NCBI RefSeq assembly: GCF_041438805.1
Contig: NZ_CP109190.1
Span: 5,580,001-5,644,000 of the forward strand
Reading direction: 5' to 3'
Length of the DNA: 64,000 nucleotides
Source: Streptomyces sp. NBC_01707
GTDB taxonomy: Bacteria; Actinomycetota; Actinomycetes; Streptomycetales; Streptomycetaceae
Numbering within the stretch: position 1 is the stretch's first letter; each line of letters opens with the position of its first letter. Positions 44,686-55,334 of the stretch are shown here, piece by piece. Position numbers and translations under genes: made by a program. A model generated the notes under the pieces. The model ran no database searches. It was given only the letters and a program-made list of their open reading frames with translations, and was not told the DNA's origin.

Positions 44686-44720
44686 ACGGGCGGCACACCT
44701 GTGAAAGGTGTGCCGCCCGT
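44686..44720 (-). terminator. Hairpin terminator downstream of ppa
   Basis: Perfect 15-bp arms (44686-44700 and 44706-44720) around a 5-nt loop, between the end of ppa and the start of the ThrE-like gene. Short T runs flank it. Confidence 0.8.
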
Positions 44721-44829
44721 TCCTTGCGCTGAACCGCGAACGGACCTTGCGCGGGACCCTACGGACCGTGCGCGGGGCCGCATACGGAATCGGCGTCGAG
44801 CCGGTCCGACGGCTGCGGGACCGCAGGTG

Positions 44830-45324
44830 TCAGTGCGCGCCGCCCTGCGCCTCGAGGCGCTTGTAGGAGGCCTCGATCTCGGCCTCCGCCTCGGCGCGGC
44901 CGACCCAGTCGGCGCCCTCGACGGACTTGCCGGGCTCCAGGTCCTTGTAGACCTCGAAGAAGTGCTGGATCTCCAGGCGGTCGAACTCCGACACGTGGTG
45001 GATGTCGCGCAGGTGCTCCACCCGGGGGTCGGAGGCCGGCACGCACAGCAGCTTGTCGTCGCCGCCGGCCTCGTCCGTCATGCGGAACATGCCGATGGCG
45101 CGGCACTTGATGAGGCAGCCGGGGAAGGTCGGCTCGTCCAGGATGACCAGCGCGTCCAGCGGGTCACCGTCCTCGCCGAGGGTGTTCTCGACGAAGCCGT
45201 AGTCCGCCGGGTAGCTGGTCGAGGTGAAGAGTCGACGGTCCAGGCGGATCCGACCGGTCTCGTGGTCCACCTCGTACTTGTTCCGCGAACCCTTCGGGAT
45301 CTCGATGGTGACGTCGAACTCCAC
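44830..45324 (-). CDS. ppa: Inorganic pyrophosphatase (family I)
   Basis: A 164-residue soluble pyrophosphatase, which pulls biosynthetic reactions forward by hydrolysing PPi. Catalytic residues lie in [22 protein letters not shown] and the [11 protein letters not shown] acidic triad. The GTG at 45324 gives the standard N-terminus ([11 protein letters not shown]) and has GGAGGAG ahead of it; an in-frame ATG at 45339 overlaps that ribosome site and is less likely. It is divergent from the carboxypeptidase gene, 86 bp away. Confidence 0.95.
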   Translation of the reverse strand: MEFDVTIEIPKGSRNKYEVDHETGRIRLDRRLFTSTSYPADYGFVENTLGEDGDPLDALVILDEPTFPGCLIKCRAIGMFRMTDEAGGDDKLLCVPASDPRVEHLRDIHHVSEFDRLEIQHFFEVYKDLEPGKSVEGADWVGRAEAEAEIEASYKRLEAQGGAH

Positions 45325-45410
45325 GGGTGGCTCCTCCATGATCAACACATACGACTGGTGATTAAGTGTCCCCCACGGAGATGTGTGCTCGCGAAAGGGG
45401 CTGGTCAACG

Positions 45411-46916
45411 GTGGCCGAGCCGGTGAAAAGACCGTCGATCAATCCGTTGAGAGCGTTCCGCGGGCCGACCGGAGCGGCCCGCCCGAACAGGTTGCACGGA
45501 CTGAGCAACTGGCAGTTCACGGCAGGCTCCGCCGTCCTCGGCCTGGCGCTCGCAGCCGGCGCCGTCCTCGCCGCCGGCCCCTGGGACTCGGGTCAGCGTA
45601 AGGCCGAGCAGGAGTGGGCTGCCGCCAGGAGCCGTACAGGTGGCGCACATCACGAGGCCACCGCGCCGTCCGGACCGGCCCCGGCCCCCAGTGCCCCGGC
45701 GGTCCTCACGGGTCTGAGCACCGGGGTCGACAAGTCCGCCCCGGACGCCCCGGACACCCCGGACGGAGCAACGGCCGATCTCCGGGGCACCCTCACCCCG
45801 TTGCTGAACGCCTCCGCGCTCGGCACGGTCCGTACCGCCGCCGTCATCGACACCGCGACCGGCAAGCGGCTGTACGGGAAGGGGGCCGACACTCCCATGA
45901 CGCCCGCCTCCACCGTCAAGATCGCCACCACCGTCGCCGCGCTCTCCGCCCTCGGCCCCGGACACCGCATCGCCACGACGGTCCAGGCGTCACCGGACTC
46001 CCGCAGTCTCACCCTCGTGGGGGGCGGCGACCCCACGCTCGACAAGGCGGCGCTGCGCGAGCTGGCCGCCGACACCGTGCACGCGCTGCGCGACCGCGGC
46101 ATCGACACCGTCCGGCTCGCGTACGACACGTCCCGGTACTCCGGACCCGCACTGCACCCGATCGGCCCCAACGAGAACATCGCCCCGGTCAGCGCCCTGA
46201 TGGTGGACGAGGGGCGGCTCGACGGTACGGACAGCGGGCCCGCCCCGCGCAGTGGCGACCCGGCCGGTGACGCGGCCCGCGCCTTCGCCGGACTGCTGAA
46301 CGACGCGGACATCGACACCGGCTCCGGGCCGGTGTCCGGCCGCCCGGCAGCCAAGTCCCGCCCGGTCGCCGAGCACCTCTCCGCCCCGCTGTCCGCCCTC
46401 GTCGAACGCGCCCTGACCAACAGCGACAACGACATCGCCGAGGCGCTGGCCCGGCAGACCGCCCTGGCCGCGGGCGAACCCGCCGACTTCGACGGCGGCC
46501 GACGGGCCGTCACCGCGCAGCTGAAGAAGCTGCATCTGCCGCTGAACGGCGCAAAGTTCGCCGACGGCAGCGGACTGAACCGGCAGGACAAGGTCACCGC
46601 AGGGCTGCTGGCCGGGCTGCTGGCCCGCGCCGCCGACCCGGACCACCCCGAACTGCGCCCGGTCCTCACCGGCCTCCCGGTGGCCGGCTTCAGTGGCACC
46701 CTCAGCAAGCGGTACACCGAGACGTCGCGCGGCACCGGTCTGATCCGTGCCAAGACCGGCACCCTCACCGGGGTGAACACCCTCGCCGGGACCGTCGTCG
46801 ACGGCCGGGGGCGACTGCTCGCCTTCGCCTTCCTGGCATCCGGTACGACCTCGCCGTCCGAGGCCCAGTCCTCGCTCGACGCCCTTGCCGCGAGCCTCGC
46901 CGCCCGCAACGGGTGA
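45411..46916 (+). CDS. dacB: D-alanyl-D-alanine carboxypeptidase/endopeptidase, PBP4 (S13) type
   Basis: A 501-residue penicillin-binding protein that trims peptidoglycan stems. After a cytoplasmic N-terminus of about 35 residues comes one membrane helix (about 40-55), a Pro/Ala-rich linker and the S13 domain. Active-site motifs: SxxK at S167-K170 (ASTVKIA), SxN at S338-D-N340, and KTG at 448-450. AAGGGG lies 10-15 nt before the GTG. The S13 domain has the family's inserted region between the first two motifs. It heads the block dacB - DUF2342 - tilS - hpt - ftsH. Confidence 0.92.
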   Translation: MAEPVKRPSINPLRAFRGPTGAARPNRLHGLSNWQFTAGSAVLGLALAAGAVLAAGPWDSGQRKAEQEWAAARSRTGGAHHEATAPSGPAPAPSAPAVLTGLSTGVDKSAPDAPDTPDGATADLRGTLTPLLNASALGTVRTAAVIDTATGKRLYGKGADTPMTPASTVKIATTVAALSALGPGHRIATTVQASPDSRSLTLVGGGDPTLDKAALRELAADTVHALRDRGIDTVRLAYDTSRYSGPALHPIGPNENIAPVSALMVDEGRLDGTDSGPAPRSGDPAGDAARAFAGLLNDADIDTGSGPVSGRPAAKSRPVAEHLSAPLSALVERALTNSDNDIAEALARQTALAAGEPADFDGGRRAVTAQLKKLHLPLNGAKFADGSGLNRQDKVTAGLLAGLLARAADPDHPELRPVLTGLPVAGFSGTLSKRYTETSRGTGLIRAKTGTLTGVNTLAGTVVDGRGRLLAFAFLASGTTSPSEAQSSLDALAASLAARNG

Positions 46917-46953
46917 GCCGGTCAAGAGCTCACCGCGGAGCGACCCGAGCACG

Positions 46954-46959
46954 TACGGT
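46954..46959 (+). promoter_or_regulatory. Leaderless -10 element for the DUF2342 protease
   Basis: TACGGT ends 6 nt before the ATG at 46966; the gene therefore likely has its own promoter despite following dacB by 49 bp. Confidence 0.55.
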
Positions 46960-46965
46960 TGACGC

Positions 46966-48099
46966 ATGACGAGCATCGGTGGTGCCGAGATGGTCGACTG
47001 GAATCTGGCGGTTGCGACCGCGACCCGGCTTGTACGGCCGGGCCCCGACATCAGCCGCGAGGAGGCCCGCGAAGTCGTCGCGGAGCTTCGCCGGCATGCC
47101 AAGTCCGCGGAGGAACACGTCCGCTCCTTCACGCGGATGATCCCCGAGGGGTCCGAACCGGAGGACACCCCGGTCCTGGTCGTCGACCGGGCCGGCTGGA
47201 TCAGGGCGAACGTCGCGGGCTTCCGCGAACTGCTCCGCCCCCTCCTGGAGAAGATGCAGGACCGGCGCGGCAACAGCCCGGGCGGCGCCGTACTGGGCGC
47301 GGTCGGCGGCAAGGTCACCGGTGTCGAACTGGGCATGCTCCTGTCGTTCCTGGCCTCCCGGGTGCTCGGCCAGTACGAGACCTTCGCCCCGGCCGGCCGC
47401 GACCTCCCGGGCTCGGCCGACGGCGGCGGCAGGCTGTTGCTGGTCGCCCCGAACATCGTGCACGTCGAGCGTGAACTCGATGTCGACCCGCACGACTTCC
47501 GGCTCTGGGTCGCGCTCCACGAGGAGACCCACCGCACCCAGTTCACCGGTGTGCCGTGGCTCCGCGACCATCTGCAGGGTGAGATCCAGTCATTCCTCGA
47601 CGAGACCGACGTCGACCCGATGACCGTGCTGGAGCGGCTCCGCGAGGCCGCCCAGTCGCTCGCCGGCGGCCGGCCCGAGGGCGAGGACGGCGAGGACGGC
47701 GGCCGCAGCCTCGTGGAGATCGTGCAGACCCCTGCCCAGCGCGAGATCCTCGGCCGGCTCACGGCCGTGATGTCCCTCCTCGAAGGGCACGCGGACTATG
47801 TGATGGACGGCGTCGGCCCCGAGGTCGTGTCCTCCGTCGCCGAGATCCGGGAGAAGTTCCAGCAGCGCCGGGCGCGCGGCGCCTCGCGGCTCGACCAGGC
47901 GCTCCGCAAGCTCCTCGGGCTCGACGCCAAACTGCGTCAGTACCGGGACGGCGAGCGGTTCGTACGCGCCGTGGTCGACGAGGTCGGCATGGACGGCTTC
48001 AACCGGGTCTGGACGTCCCCGAACACCCTCCCCACCAAGGCTGAGATCGCCGCTCCGGCGGACTGGATCGCGAGGGTGCACCGTAAGGCAGAGTCGTGA
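46966..48099 (+). CDS. Zinc-dependent metalloprotease, DUF2342 (F420-associated family)
   Basis: A 377-residue protein with the motif HEETH at 185-189 (VALHEETHRTQF), a gluzincin/minigluzincin-like zinc site. The family is found almost only in actinobacteria and was once named for co-occurrence with coenzyme F420 genes; no substrate is established. No signal peptide is present, so it should be cytoplasmic. The position between the PBP4 gene and tilS is conserved in the phylum. Confidence 0.88.
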   Translation: MTSIGGAEMVDWNLAVATATRLVRPGPDISREEAREVVAELRRHAKSAEEHVRSFTRMIPEGSEPEDTPVLVVDRAGWIRANVAGFRELLRPLLEKMQDRRGNSPGGAVLGAVGGKVTGVELGMLLSFLASRVLGQYETFAPAGRDLPGSADGGGRLLLVAPNIVHVERELDVDPHDFRLWVALHEETHRTQFTGVPWLRDHLQGEIQSFLDETDVDPMTVLERLREAAQSLAGGRPEGEDGEDGGRSLVEIVQTPAQREILGRLTAVMSLLEGHADYVMDGVGPEVVSSVAEIREKFQQRRARGASRLDQALRKLLGLDAKLRQYRDGERFVRAVVDEVGMDGFNRVWTSPNTLPTKAEIAAPADWIARVHRKAES

Positions 48100-48297
48100 T
48101 CATGGGGCGGCCGACGGGGGAAGACGACAGATGTACGCGCCGGTAATCACCCATCCGAGGGACCGTAGGGGCATGGAAAGGCGTGCAATGCTCGATGGGC
48201 GGCCCGGCTCTGTCACCATCGACGCACTCTGAGTGACGGCACTTGTCCGTGCCGACGCTTCGAAGCACCCCCCAAAACTTCACGAAGGGCACCGGAC

Positions 48298-49416
48298 ATG
48301 GGTCCCCATCCTGCGGTCGCGGCGATACGCCTGGCGGTCCGCCGCGTACTCCACGACGTACTCAACGAATTCGCCGAACGCACCGATCACGACGGACACA
48401 TCGCACATACCGAGCGCGCCTCCCGCCCCGAGTTCGCCGAAGCCGGCACGGGCAGGTGCGGCGCCGCACTCGCCGACCGTCCCGCGCTTCCCGAACGGCC
48501 CGACACCCCGCTGGTGCTGGTCGCCTGTTCCGGAGGCGCCGACTCCATGGCGCTCGCCTCCGCCCTCGCCTTCGAGGCCCGCAAGCTGGCCGTCCGGGCC
48601 GGCGGTATCACCGTCGACCACAATCTCCAGGACGGGTCCGACGACCGCGCCGCCGAGGTCGTCGCCCGGCTCAGGGGCATGCGCCTCGACCCGGTCGAGG
48701 CCGTCGCCGTGCACGTCGGTAGCGAGGGCGGTCCCGAGGCCGCCGCCCGTGACGCCCGCTACGCCGCCCTGGACGCGGCGGCCGAGCGGCACGGCGCCGC
48801 CGCGGTGCTGCTCGGCCACACCCGCGACGACCAAGCGGAGACGGTCCTGCTCGGCCTCGCCCGCGGCTCCGGTATCCGCTCGCTCTCCGGCATGGCCGCC
48901 GCATCCGGCCCGGCCGGCCGCTACCGCCGCCCCTTCCTCCAGCTCGACCGGCAGACCGCCCGCAAAGCCTGCCTCGTCCAGTCCCTGCCCGTCTGGGACG
49001 ACCCGCACAACATCGACCCCGCCTACACCCGCTCCCGGCTGCGTCACGAGGGCCTGCCCGCCCTGGAGAAGGCTCTCGGCAAAGGCGTCGTAGGGGCCCT
49101 GGCCCGTACCGCGCAGCTCTCCCGCGACGACGCCGACGCCCTGGACACCTGGGCCGCCGAGGCCGACTCCGCCGTACGCGACGACGCCGGGCAGCTGGAA
49201 TGCGCCAAGCTGTACGCGCTGCCGCCCGCCGTCCGCCGCCGGGTGCTGCGCCGTGCGGCCGTGGAGGCGGGCGCTCCGGCCGGTTCGCTGTTCGCCCGGC
49301 ACATCGAAGAAGTCGACCGGTTGATCACCGGCTGGCGCGGCCAGCAGGCCATCAACCTCCCCGGCCGAGTCGAAGCCCGGCGCCAGGGTGGCAGACTGGT
49401 GATTCGGCAGAGCTGA
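48298..49416 (+). CDS. tilS: tRNA(Ile)-lysidine synthase
   Basis: A 372-residue enzyme that converts C34 of the CAU-anticodon tRNA-Ile to lysidine using ATP and lysine, so that it reads AUA. The PP-loop SGGADS lies at 78-83, followed by DHNLQDGS and [12 protein letters not shown]. The N-terminal 70 residues before the PP-loop are longer than in E. coli, usual for actinomycetes; the C-terminal substrate domain is short. GAAGGG precedes the ATG. A 198-bp gap separates it from the protease gene. Confidence 0.94.
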   Translation: MGPHPAVAAIRLAVRRVLHDVLNEFAERTDHDGHIAHTERASRPEFAEAGTGRCGAALADRPALPERPDTPLVLVACSGGADSMALASALAFEARKLAVRAGGITVDHNLQDGSDDRAAEVVARLRGMRLDPVEAVAVHVGSEGGPEAAARDARYAALDAAAERHGAAAVLLGHTRDDQAETVLLGLARGSGIRSLSGMAAASGPAGRYRRPFLQLDRQTARKACLVQSLPVWDDPHNIDPAYTRSRLRHEGLPALEKALGKGVVGALARTAQLSRDDADALDTWAAEADSAVRDDAGQLECAKLYALPPAVRRRVLRRAAVEAGAPAGSLFARHIEEVDRLITGWRGQQAINLPGRVEARRQGGRLVIRQS

Positions 49417-49500
49417 CGCACAAGCGGCTGACATGCAGGCGAGCGGCCGCGCAGGTCCGGGACACCACCCCGGACCGGGCAGGCAAAGGAAGAGACGCGG

Positions 49501-50055
49501 GTGAACGAGAAGGACATGGGTACCGACCTTCAGGCGGTGCTCCTCACCAAGGAAGAGATCGACGCGAAGCTCGTCGAGCTGGCCGCGAAGATCGACGCGG
49601 AGTACGCGGGCAAGGACCTGCTCATCGTCGGCGTCCTCAAGGGCGCAGTGATGGTGATGGCGGACCTGGCGCGCGCACTGTCCACCCCCGTCACCATGGA
49701 CTGGATGGCTGTCTCGTCGTACGGCGCGGGCACCCAGTCGTCCGGTGTCGTCCGGATCCTCAAGGACCTGGACACCGACATCAAGGGCAAGCACGTCCTG
49801 ATCGTCGAGGACATCATCGACTCGGGCCTCACGCTGTCCTGGCTGATGTCGAACCTGGGCTCGCGTGAGCCCGCCAGCCTGGAGATCTGCACCCTGCTGC
49901 GCAAGCCGGACGCGGCGAAGGTCGCGCTCGACTGCAAGTGGGTCGGCTTCGACATCCCCAACGAGTTCGTCGTCGGTTACGGGCTGGACTACGCGGAGAA
50001 GTACCGCAACCTGCCCTTCGTCGGGACGCTCGCCCCGCACGTCTACGGCGGCTGA
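49501..50055 (+). CDS. hpt: Hypoxanthine phosphoribosyltransferase
   Basis: A 184-residue purine salvage enzyme making IMP/GMP from hypoxanthine/guanine and PRPP. The PRPP-binding motif [13 protein letters not shown] and the metal/PRPP loop GVLKGAVMV are clear, with the purine-stacking region [23 protein letters not shown] is upstream of the GTG; an ATG five codons on is an alternative. The tilS-hpt-ftsH order is conserved across many bacteria. Confidence 0.95.
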   Translation: MNEKDMGTDLQAVLLTKEEIDAKLVELAAKIDAEYAGKDLLIVGVLKGAVMVMADLARALSTPVTMDWMAVSSYGAGTQSSGVVRILKDLDTDIKGKHVLIVEDIIDSGLTLSWLMSNLGSREPASLEICTLLRKPDAAKVALDCKWVGFDIPNEFVVGYGLDYAEKYRNLPFVGTLAPHVYGG

Positions 50056-50273
50056 CCGGCCGCGACCCCTCTTTCCCCGGTCCGCATCCGACGTGGGCGG
50101 GCTGCCGGGGAACCCTTGACCGCCGCGCGGCGTTGAAGCCTTCGAAGGCACGTTTGACAGACGTCCTCGGCGGTCACGGGTGACAATGCTGGGGTACCGT
50201 CCGAAGAACAGTCTTTTCTCACAGCAGCATTTACCTACGGGCAGGAGGGACGGGGCGACTTCGCTCCGTATGG

Positions 50274-52301
50274 ATGGACGTGAAGCGATACTTCCGTGGG
50301 CCGGTCATGTGGATCGTGCTGGCCGTCCTCGCCGTGGTCGTGTTGATGCAGGTCGTCGGCTCGTCTGGCGGCTACAAGACGGTGGACACCGGCAAGGTGA
50401 TCCAGGCGATCAGCAAGGACCAGGTGGAGCAGGCCAAGCTGACCACCGGTGACGAACAGATCCTCAAGATTGAGCTGAAGGACGGCCAGAATCTCCCGGG
50501 CGAGTCCGGCAGCAAGTTCCAGGCGAGCTACATCGGTGACCAGGGTGTCCAGCTTGCCGACACGCTGCAGAAGAAGTTCGAGAGCGGTGACATCGAGAAG
50601 GGTTACACCGTCTCGCCGTCGAAGCAGTCGCCGTTCATCTCGATCCTTCTCTCGCTGCTGCCCTTCGTCCTGATCGTGGTCGTCTTCCTGTTCCTGATGA
50701 ATCAGATGCAGGGTGGCGGCTCCAAGGTCATGCAGTTCGGCAAGTCCAAGGCGAAGCTGATCACCAAGGACACCCCGAAGACGACGTTCGCCGATGTGGC
50801 GGGGTCCGACGAGGCGGTCGAGGAGCTCCACGAGATCAAGGAGTTCCTCCAGGAGCCGGCGAAGTTCCAGGCCGTCGGGGCCAAGATCCCCAAGGGCGTC
50901 CTGCTGTACGGGCCTCCCGGTACGGGCAAGACGCTGCTCGCACGCGCCGTCGCGGGCGAGGCGGGCGTCCCGTTCTACTCGATCTCCGGTTCCGACTTCG
51001 TCGAGATGTTCGTCGGTGTCGGTGCCTCCCGGGTCCGTGACCTGTTCGAGCAGGCCAAGGCGAACGCCCCGGCGATCGTCTTCGTCGACGAGATCGACGC
51101 CGTCGGCCGGCACCGCGGTGCGGGTCTCGGCGGCGGTCACGACGAGCGCGAGCAGACCCTGAACCAGTTGCTCGTCGAGATGGACGGATTCGACGTGAAG
51201 GGCGGCGTGATCCTGATCGCCGCCACGAACCGGCCGGACATCCTCGACCCGGCGCTGCTGCGTCCGGGCCGCTTCGACCGGCAGATCGCGGTCGACCGGC
51301 CGGACATGCAGGGCCGACTCGAGATCCTCAAGGTGCACCAGAAGGGCAAGCCGGTCGCCCCGGACGTCGATCTCGGCGCCGTGGCCCGTCGTACCCCCGG
51401 CTTCACCGGTGCCGACCTGTCGAACGTGCTGAACGAAGCGGCGCTCCTCACGGCGCGCAGCAACCAGAAGCTGATCGACAACGAGATGCTGGACGAGGCG
51501 ATCGACCGCGTCGTGGCCGGCCCGCAGAAGCGGACCCGGATCATGTCCGACAAGGAGAAGAAGATCACCGCGTACCACGAGGGCGGACACGCCCTGGTCG
51601 CGGCGGCCTCGCCGAACTCGGACCCGGTGCACAAGATCACGATCCTCTCCCGCGGCCGCGCCCTCGGTTACACGATGGTGCTGCCCGAGGAGGACAAGTA
51701 CTCCACGACGCGCAACGAGATGCTCGACCAGCTTGCCTACATGCTGGGCGGGCGCGCGGCCGAGGAGCTGGTCTTCCACGACCCGACCACCGGCGCTGCG
51801 AACGACATCGAGAAGGCCAGTGCCACGGCCCGCGCGATGGTCACGCAGTACGGCATGACGGAGCGGCTCGGCGCGATCAAGTTCGGCGGCGACAACACCG
51901 AGCCCTTCCTGGGCCGGGAGATGGGCCACCAGCGCGACTACTCGGAAGAGGTCGCGGCGCTCGTCGACGAAGAGGTCAAGAAGCTCATCGAGACCGCGCA
52001 CAACGAGGCCTGGGAGATCCTCGTCGAGAACCGCGACGTTCTCGACAACCTGGTCCTCCAGCTGCTGGAGAAGGAGACCCTCGGCAAGGAGCAGATCGCC
52101 GAGATCTTCGCCGGAATCGTGAAGCGTCCGGCCCGTCCGGCGTGGACCGGCTCCGCACGGCGTACGCCGTCGACGCGGCCTCCGGTGCTCTCGCCGAAGG
52201 AGCTCGCTCTCACCAACGGCGTCACCACGGCCAACGGCTCGACGCCGACGGACACCACCCCGGCCACCGAGGCGGTCCCGGAGGAGCGTCCGGAGAGCTG
52301 A
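50274..52301 (+). CDS. ftsH: ATP-dependent zinc metalloprotease FtsH
   Basis: A 675-residue membrane-bound AAA+ protease that degrades misfolded membrane proteins and regulators. Two membrane helices (about 10-28 and 118-140) flank an extracytoplasmic domain. Walker A GPPGTGKT lies at 213-220, Walker B with FVDEID, the SRH with [19 protein letters not shown], and the zinc site HEGGH at 435-439. The C-terminal 60 residues are Pro/Thr-rich and disordered. The start has no close ribosome site (GGAGG is about 25 nt away). A 218-bp leader contains TTGACA (50154-50159) and the palindrome GCCTTCGAAGGC (50138-50149). Confidence 0.95.
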   Translation: MDVKRYFRGPVMWIVLAVLAVVVLMQVVGSSGGYKTVDTGKVIQAISKDQVEQAKLTTGDEQILKIELKDGQNLPGESGSKFQASYIGDQGVQLADTLQKKFESGDIEKGYTVSPSKQSPFISILLSLLPFVLIVVVFLFLMNQMQGGGSKVMQFGKSKAKLITKDTPKTTFADVAGSDEAVEELHEIKEFLQEPAKFQAVGAKIPKGVLLYGPPGTGKTLLARAVAGEAGVPFYSISGSDFVEMFVGVGASRVRDLFEQAKANAPAIVFVDEIDAVGRHRGAGLGGGHDEREQTLNQLLVEMDGFDVKGGVILIAATNRPDILDPALLRPGRFDRQIAVDRPDMQGRLEILKVHQKGKPVAPDVDLGAVARRTPGFTGADLSNVLNEAALLTARSNQKLIDNEMLDEAIDRVVAGPQKRTRIMSDKEKKITAYHEGGHALVAAASPNSDPVHKITILSRGRALGYTMVLPEEDKYSTTRNEMLDQLAYMLGGRAAEELVFHDPTTGAANDIEKASATARAMVTQYGMTERLGAIKFGGDNTEPFLGREMGHQRDYSEEVAALVDEEVKKLIETAHNEAWEILVENRDVLDNLVLQLLEKETLGKEQIAEIFAGIVKRPARPAWTGSARRTPSTRPPVLSPKELALTNGVTTANGSTPTDTTPATEAVPEERPES

Positions 52302-52352
52302 CACGGACCCGGTGTGGCCCCCGTCACGGGGGTCCACCGACCCGGAATGGAT

Positions 52353-52393
52353 GCCGTGCCCCCCAGGTTTTAGCCTGGGGGGCACGGCTTTTT
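52353..52393 (+). terminator. Intrinsic terminator after ftsH
   Basis: A perfect 15-bp stem (52353-52367 with 52374-52388), TTTTAG loop, and TTTTT tail. It separates ftsH from folE, so folE should have its own promoter in the 50 bp that follow. Confidence 0.93.
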
Positions 52394-52445
52394 GGTATGC
52401 CCGCGCGATGTCCGTGCAGGTGACAGCTGAAGGAACGAGGCACAG

Positions 52446-53051
52446 ATGACCGACCCGGTGACGCTGGACGGCCAGGGCTCGATCGGTGAGTTCGACGAGA
52501 AGCGGGCCGAGGCCGCGGTGCGCGAGCTTCTCATCGCCGTCGGAGAGGACCCGGACCGGGAGGGGCTGCGGGAGACGCCGGGACGGGTGGCGCGGGCGTA
52601 CAAGGAGATATTCGCCGGCCTGCACCAGGCGCCCGAGGACGTCCTGACGACCACGTTCGATCTCGGCCACGACGAGATGGTGCTGGTCAAGGACATCGAG
52701 GTGTTCTCGACCTGTGAGCACCACCTCGTTCCGTTCCGGGGGGTCGCGCACGTCGGGTACATTCCGGCGACCACCGGAAAGATCACCGGCCTGTCGAAGC
52801 TGGCCCGGCTGGTCGACGTCTACGCCCGACGCCCGCAGGTGCAGGAGCGGCTCACCACGCAGATCGCCGACTCGCTGATGAGGATCCTGGAGCCGCGCGG
52901 AGCCATCGTCGTGGTCGAGTGCGAGCACATGTGCATGTCGATGCGCGGGATCCGCAAGCCGGGCGCGAAGACGCTGACGTCGGCGGTACGCGGCCAGCTC
53001 CGTGACCCCGCGACGCGCGCGGAGGCGATGAGCCTGATCATGGCGCGCTGA
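52446..53051 (+). CDS. folE: GTP cyclohydrolase I
   Basis: A 201-residue enzyme making 7,8-dihydroneopterin triphosphate from GTP, the first step of folate synthesis. Zinc ligands are Cys90 and His93 in [10 protein letters not shown] and Cys163 in [10 protein letters not shown]. The length and the C-terminal EAMSLIM end are typical. AAGGAACGAGG lies ahead of the ATG. The following pathway genes are on the opposite strand beyond the DUF3180 gene. Confidence 0.96.
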   Translation: MTDPVTLDGQGSIGEFDEKRAEAAVRELLIAVGEDPDREGLRETPGRVARAYKEIFAGLHQAPEDVLTTTFDLGHDEMVLVKDIEVFSTCEHHLVPFRGVAHVGYIPATTGKITGLSKLARLVDVYARRPQVQERLTTQIADSLMRILEPRGAIVVVECEHMCMSMRGIRKPGAKTLTSAVRGQLRDPATRAEAMSLIMAR

Positions 53052-53113
53052 GGGCCGGTCGCGGTGCCGAAGCCGCCGTGGGCGGTGCCGGTGTGCCGGA
53101 CGGGCACGGCGCG

Positions 53114-53596
53114 TCAGGCGGAGGCGGCGCTCTTGTCGTCGTCCTTGTCGTCCGGGAGCTTGCAGACGCGTTCCAGGAACAGGGCGGCGGCAACCACCCC
53201 GATGCCGGCTAGCACCGCGAGGCCGGCGTAGATCGCCTGGTCGCGGCGGGCAGGCACGTCGAGCGAGCCGAGCAGGAACACTCCCACACCGCCGTACAGG
53301 CCGGCGACCAGCGAGACGACCAGGGCGCTGGCCTGGCCGAAGACCACGGCACGGGCCGCCATCAGCGGCTCGACGCCCTTCGCGCCCGGGCGGCGCTCAC
53401 GCTGGGCGCGCAGCCGGGAGCGGATGGAGAGCGCCGTCGCGAGCAGGATGACGGCGATCACCGCGAGCACGACGGGTGCGGCGAGAGGCACGCTCGGCAG
53501 CGTGTCGAGCGAGTCCCAGAGGCGGGCCCCGCCCCAGGACAGCACGCCTGCCGCGACGAAGATTCCGGCCAGTACCCCGAGCCGTAGTTGCCTCAC
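53114..53596 (-). CDS. DUF3180 membrane protein
   Basis: A 160-residue protein with four predicted membrane helices (about 5-22, 36-58, 82-106, 117-141) and an acidic Lys/Asp C-terminus. DUF3180 proteins are restricted to actinobacteria and nearly always follow folK, as here (97 bp). Function unknown. It starts with GTG; GAAGGG is about 13 nt upstream. Confidence 0.88.
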   Translation of the reverse strand: MRQLRLGVLAGIFVAAGVLSWGGARLWDSLDTLPSVPLAAPVVLAVIAVILLATALSIRSRLRAQRERRPGAKGVEPLMAARAVVFGQASALVVSLVAGLYGGVGVFLLGSLDVPARRDQAIYAGLAVLAGIGVVAAALFLERVCKLPDDKDDDKSAASA

Positions 53597-53692
53597 CGCG
53601 AGAGCCGCCCTTCGCCGCCGGCCGATCGACCGTCGGTCTCCGTGTCCATCCGTCTGTTCTGTGCCGTTACCGGCCTGCCCTGAGCCTAACGA

Positions 53693-54304
53693 CTACTCGG
53701 GCAGGCGGAGTTCCAGATCGGGCCGAGGACGTATGCCCTCGCGTCCGACACCGTCGAGCAGGCCGGCGACCGGGCCGCGGCCAGGAAGCTGGGCCTCGGG
53801 GTCGATGTCGTGCCACGGGGCGAGGACGAAGGCACGCTCATGGGCCCGGGGGTGGGGGAGGGTGAGGACCGGGTCGTCGGAGACGACGTCCGCGTACGCC
53901 ACGATGTCGACGTCGATCGTGCGCGCGCCCCAGCGCTCCTCACGGACGCGCTCGAAGGCCTCCTCGATGGCCTGGCCGCGCTCCAGGAGGGAGGACGGGG
54001 GAAGCGTCGTCTTCACGACGATCACCGCGTTGAAGTACAACGGCTGGGAGCCGGGGGCGACGCCCCAGGGCTCCGTCTCGTACACCGGAGAGACCGCCTT
54101 GACCCGGAGACCGGGGGTGTCCTCCAGCGCGTCGATGGCGCCCTGCAGGGTCTCCAGCCGGTTGCCGAGGTTGGCGCCGAGGGAGAGGACGGCGAGTTTG
54201 GGGTTCGAAAGGGTGATGTCCGCGGCGTCCACCTGCTCGACCACGGAGGCGGGAACCGGCTGTACGGTCGGGTCGCTCTGCCCCTCGGTAGAAAATGCAG
54301 TCAT
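53693..54304 (-). CDS. folK: 2-amino-4-hydroxy-6-hydroxymethyldihydropteridine diphosphokinase
   Basis: A 203-residue enzyme transferring pyrophosphate from ATP to hydroxymethyl-dihydropterin before FolP acts. Motifs SLGANLGNR, PVYETEPWG, RWGARTIDVDI and the C-terminal LPHPRAHERAFVL are present. A 35-residue N-terminal extension precedes the core. The ATG overlaps the folB stop (ATGA), indicating coupled translation. Confidence 0.95.
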   Translation of the reverse strand: MTAFSTEGQSDPTVQPVPASVVEQVDAADITLSNPKLAVLSLGANLGNRLETLQGAIDALEDTPGLRVKAVSPVYETEPWGVAPGSQPLYFNAVIVVKTTLPPSSLLERGQAIEEAFERVREERWGARTIDVDIVAYADVVSDDPVLTLPHPRAHERAFVLAPWHDIDPEAQLPGRGPVAGLLDGVGREGIRPRPDLELRLPE

Positions 54305-54660
54305 GCTCGGCTCCGGGTGATGGTGATGGTCACATCGTCGAAGGGAACGGTGATCGGCGCATCCGGCTTGTGGACGACGACCTCCACCTCCTCGACACCT
54401 TCGTGCCCCAGGCACTTCTGGGCGATGCGTTCCGCGAGTGTTTCGATCAGATCGACCGGGTCTCCCTGCACGATTTCGACGACTTCCTCCGCGACCACGC
54501 CGTAGTGCACGGTCTTCGTCAGGTCGTCGGAGGCTGCCGCGGGGCGGGTGTCGAGGCTGAGAACCAGGTCCACGATGAAGGTCTGGCCCTCTTCCCGCTC
54601 CCGGGGAAACACACCATGGTTCCCACGGGCCCTGAGGCCGCGCAGCGCGACACGATCCAC
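54301..54660 (-). CDS. folB: Dihydroneopterin aldolase
   Basis: A 119-residue enzyme that cleaves dihydroneopterin to hydroxymethyl-dihydropterin and glycolaldehyde. The substrate Glu and Lys lie in NHGVFPREREEGQTF and VHKPDAPI. GCAGGAG with an 8-nt gap supports the GTG at 54660 over a longer frame to 54696. Confidence 0.95.
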   Translation of the reverse strand: MDRVALRGLRARGNHGVFPREREEGQTFIVDLVLSLDTRPAAASDDLTKTVHYGVVAEEVVEIVQGDPVDLIETLAERIAQKCLGHEGVEEVEVVVHKPDAPITVPFDDVTITITRSRA

Positions 54661-54851
54661 GCGAATCACTCCTGCTGTCGTTGGTCGTAGGGGCACGGGG
54701 CCGTATGCGGGTGGCGAGGTGCCCTCATTCGAATCTACCTGCGAGCACCGACAGTGCTCGCTCGCGGGGCCATGGACAGGGCCGTGGTGGGCCGGTAGCC
54801 GCCTCCCCTACCCGCAGTCCCGGGTTCCATTCCCTTCGGAGGCACATCCGC

Positions 54852-55334
54852 TCAGGAGGGCGTGTCCTCGTCATCGTCGTCATCGGAGTCGGCCAGCACC
54901 GGCGACCCGTGGTGGGACCAGAGCTTCCAGCCGTCCCCGGTTCGCCGGAAGACATTGGTGGCGACGACGAGTTGGCCCACCAGCGGCCCGAGCTCGCCGC
55001 CGTCCTCCGCCGGGCCGCCGCTGAGGATGTTCTCGGTACAGGTCACGAGGGCCGTGTCACCCGTCATGGAGACCCCGACATCGGTCAGGAAGAACTGGAT
55101 GTACTCGGTGTTCGCCATGATCAGTGCATAGCTGCGCAGCACCTCGCCGCGGCCGGTGAGCACCGGCCAGCCGGGGTGGACGCAGGAGATGGTGAGGTCC
55201 TCGCCGGGCAGCCAGAGCCCGGAGAGCTCGTCGAGATCGCCACGCTCCATCGCCTCGTAGAAGGCGGTGTTGGCCTGCTCGACCGCCGCGATGTCGGCGG
55301 CGACCTCCGCCTGGTCGTCGTGACGCTCGCTCAC
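54852..55334 (-). CDS. NTF2/SnoaL-like protein
   Basis: A 160-residue protein of the NTF2-like cone fold (residues about 10-140), followed by an acidic tail with a run of Asp. Its GTG start overlaps the folP stop by 4 nt (GTGA), so it is translated with the folate genes. Members bind small hydrophobic ligands or act as SnoaL-type cyclases; here the role is unknown. This gene between folP and folB is a conserved Streptomyces feature as far as I recall. Confidence 0.82.
   Translation of the reverse strand: MSERHDDQAEVAADIAAVEQANTAFYEAMERGDLDELSGLWLPGEDLTISCVHPGWPVLTGRGEVLRSYALIMANTEYIQFFLTDVGVSMTGDTALVTCTENILSGGPAEDGGELGPLVGQLVVATNVFRRTGDGWKLWSHHGSPVLADSDDDDDEDTPS

Noticed and set aside
50138..50149. 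Palindrome GCCTTCGAAGGC upstream of ftsH as a heat-shock operator
   Set aside because: It is a perfect 12-bp palindrome but does not match HAIR or CIRCE elements; short palindromes of this kind arise by chance in GC-rich DNA.
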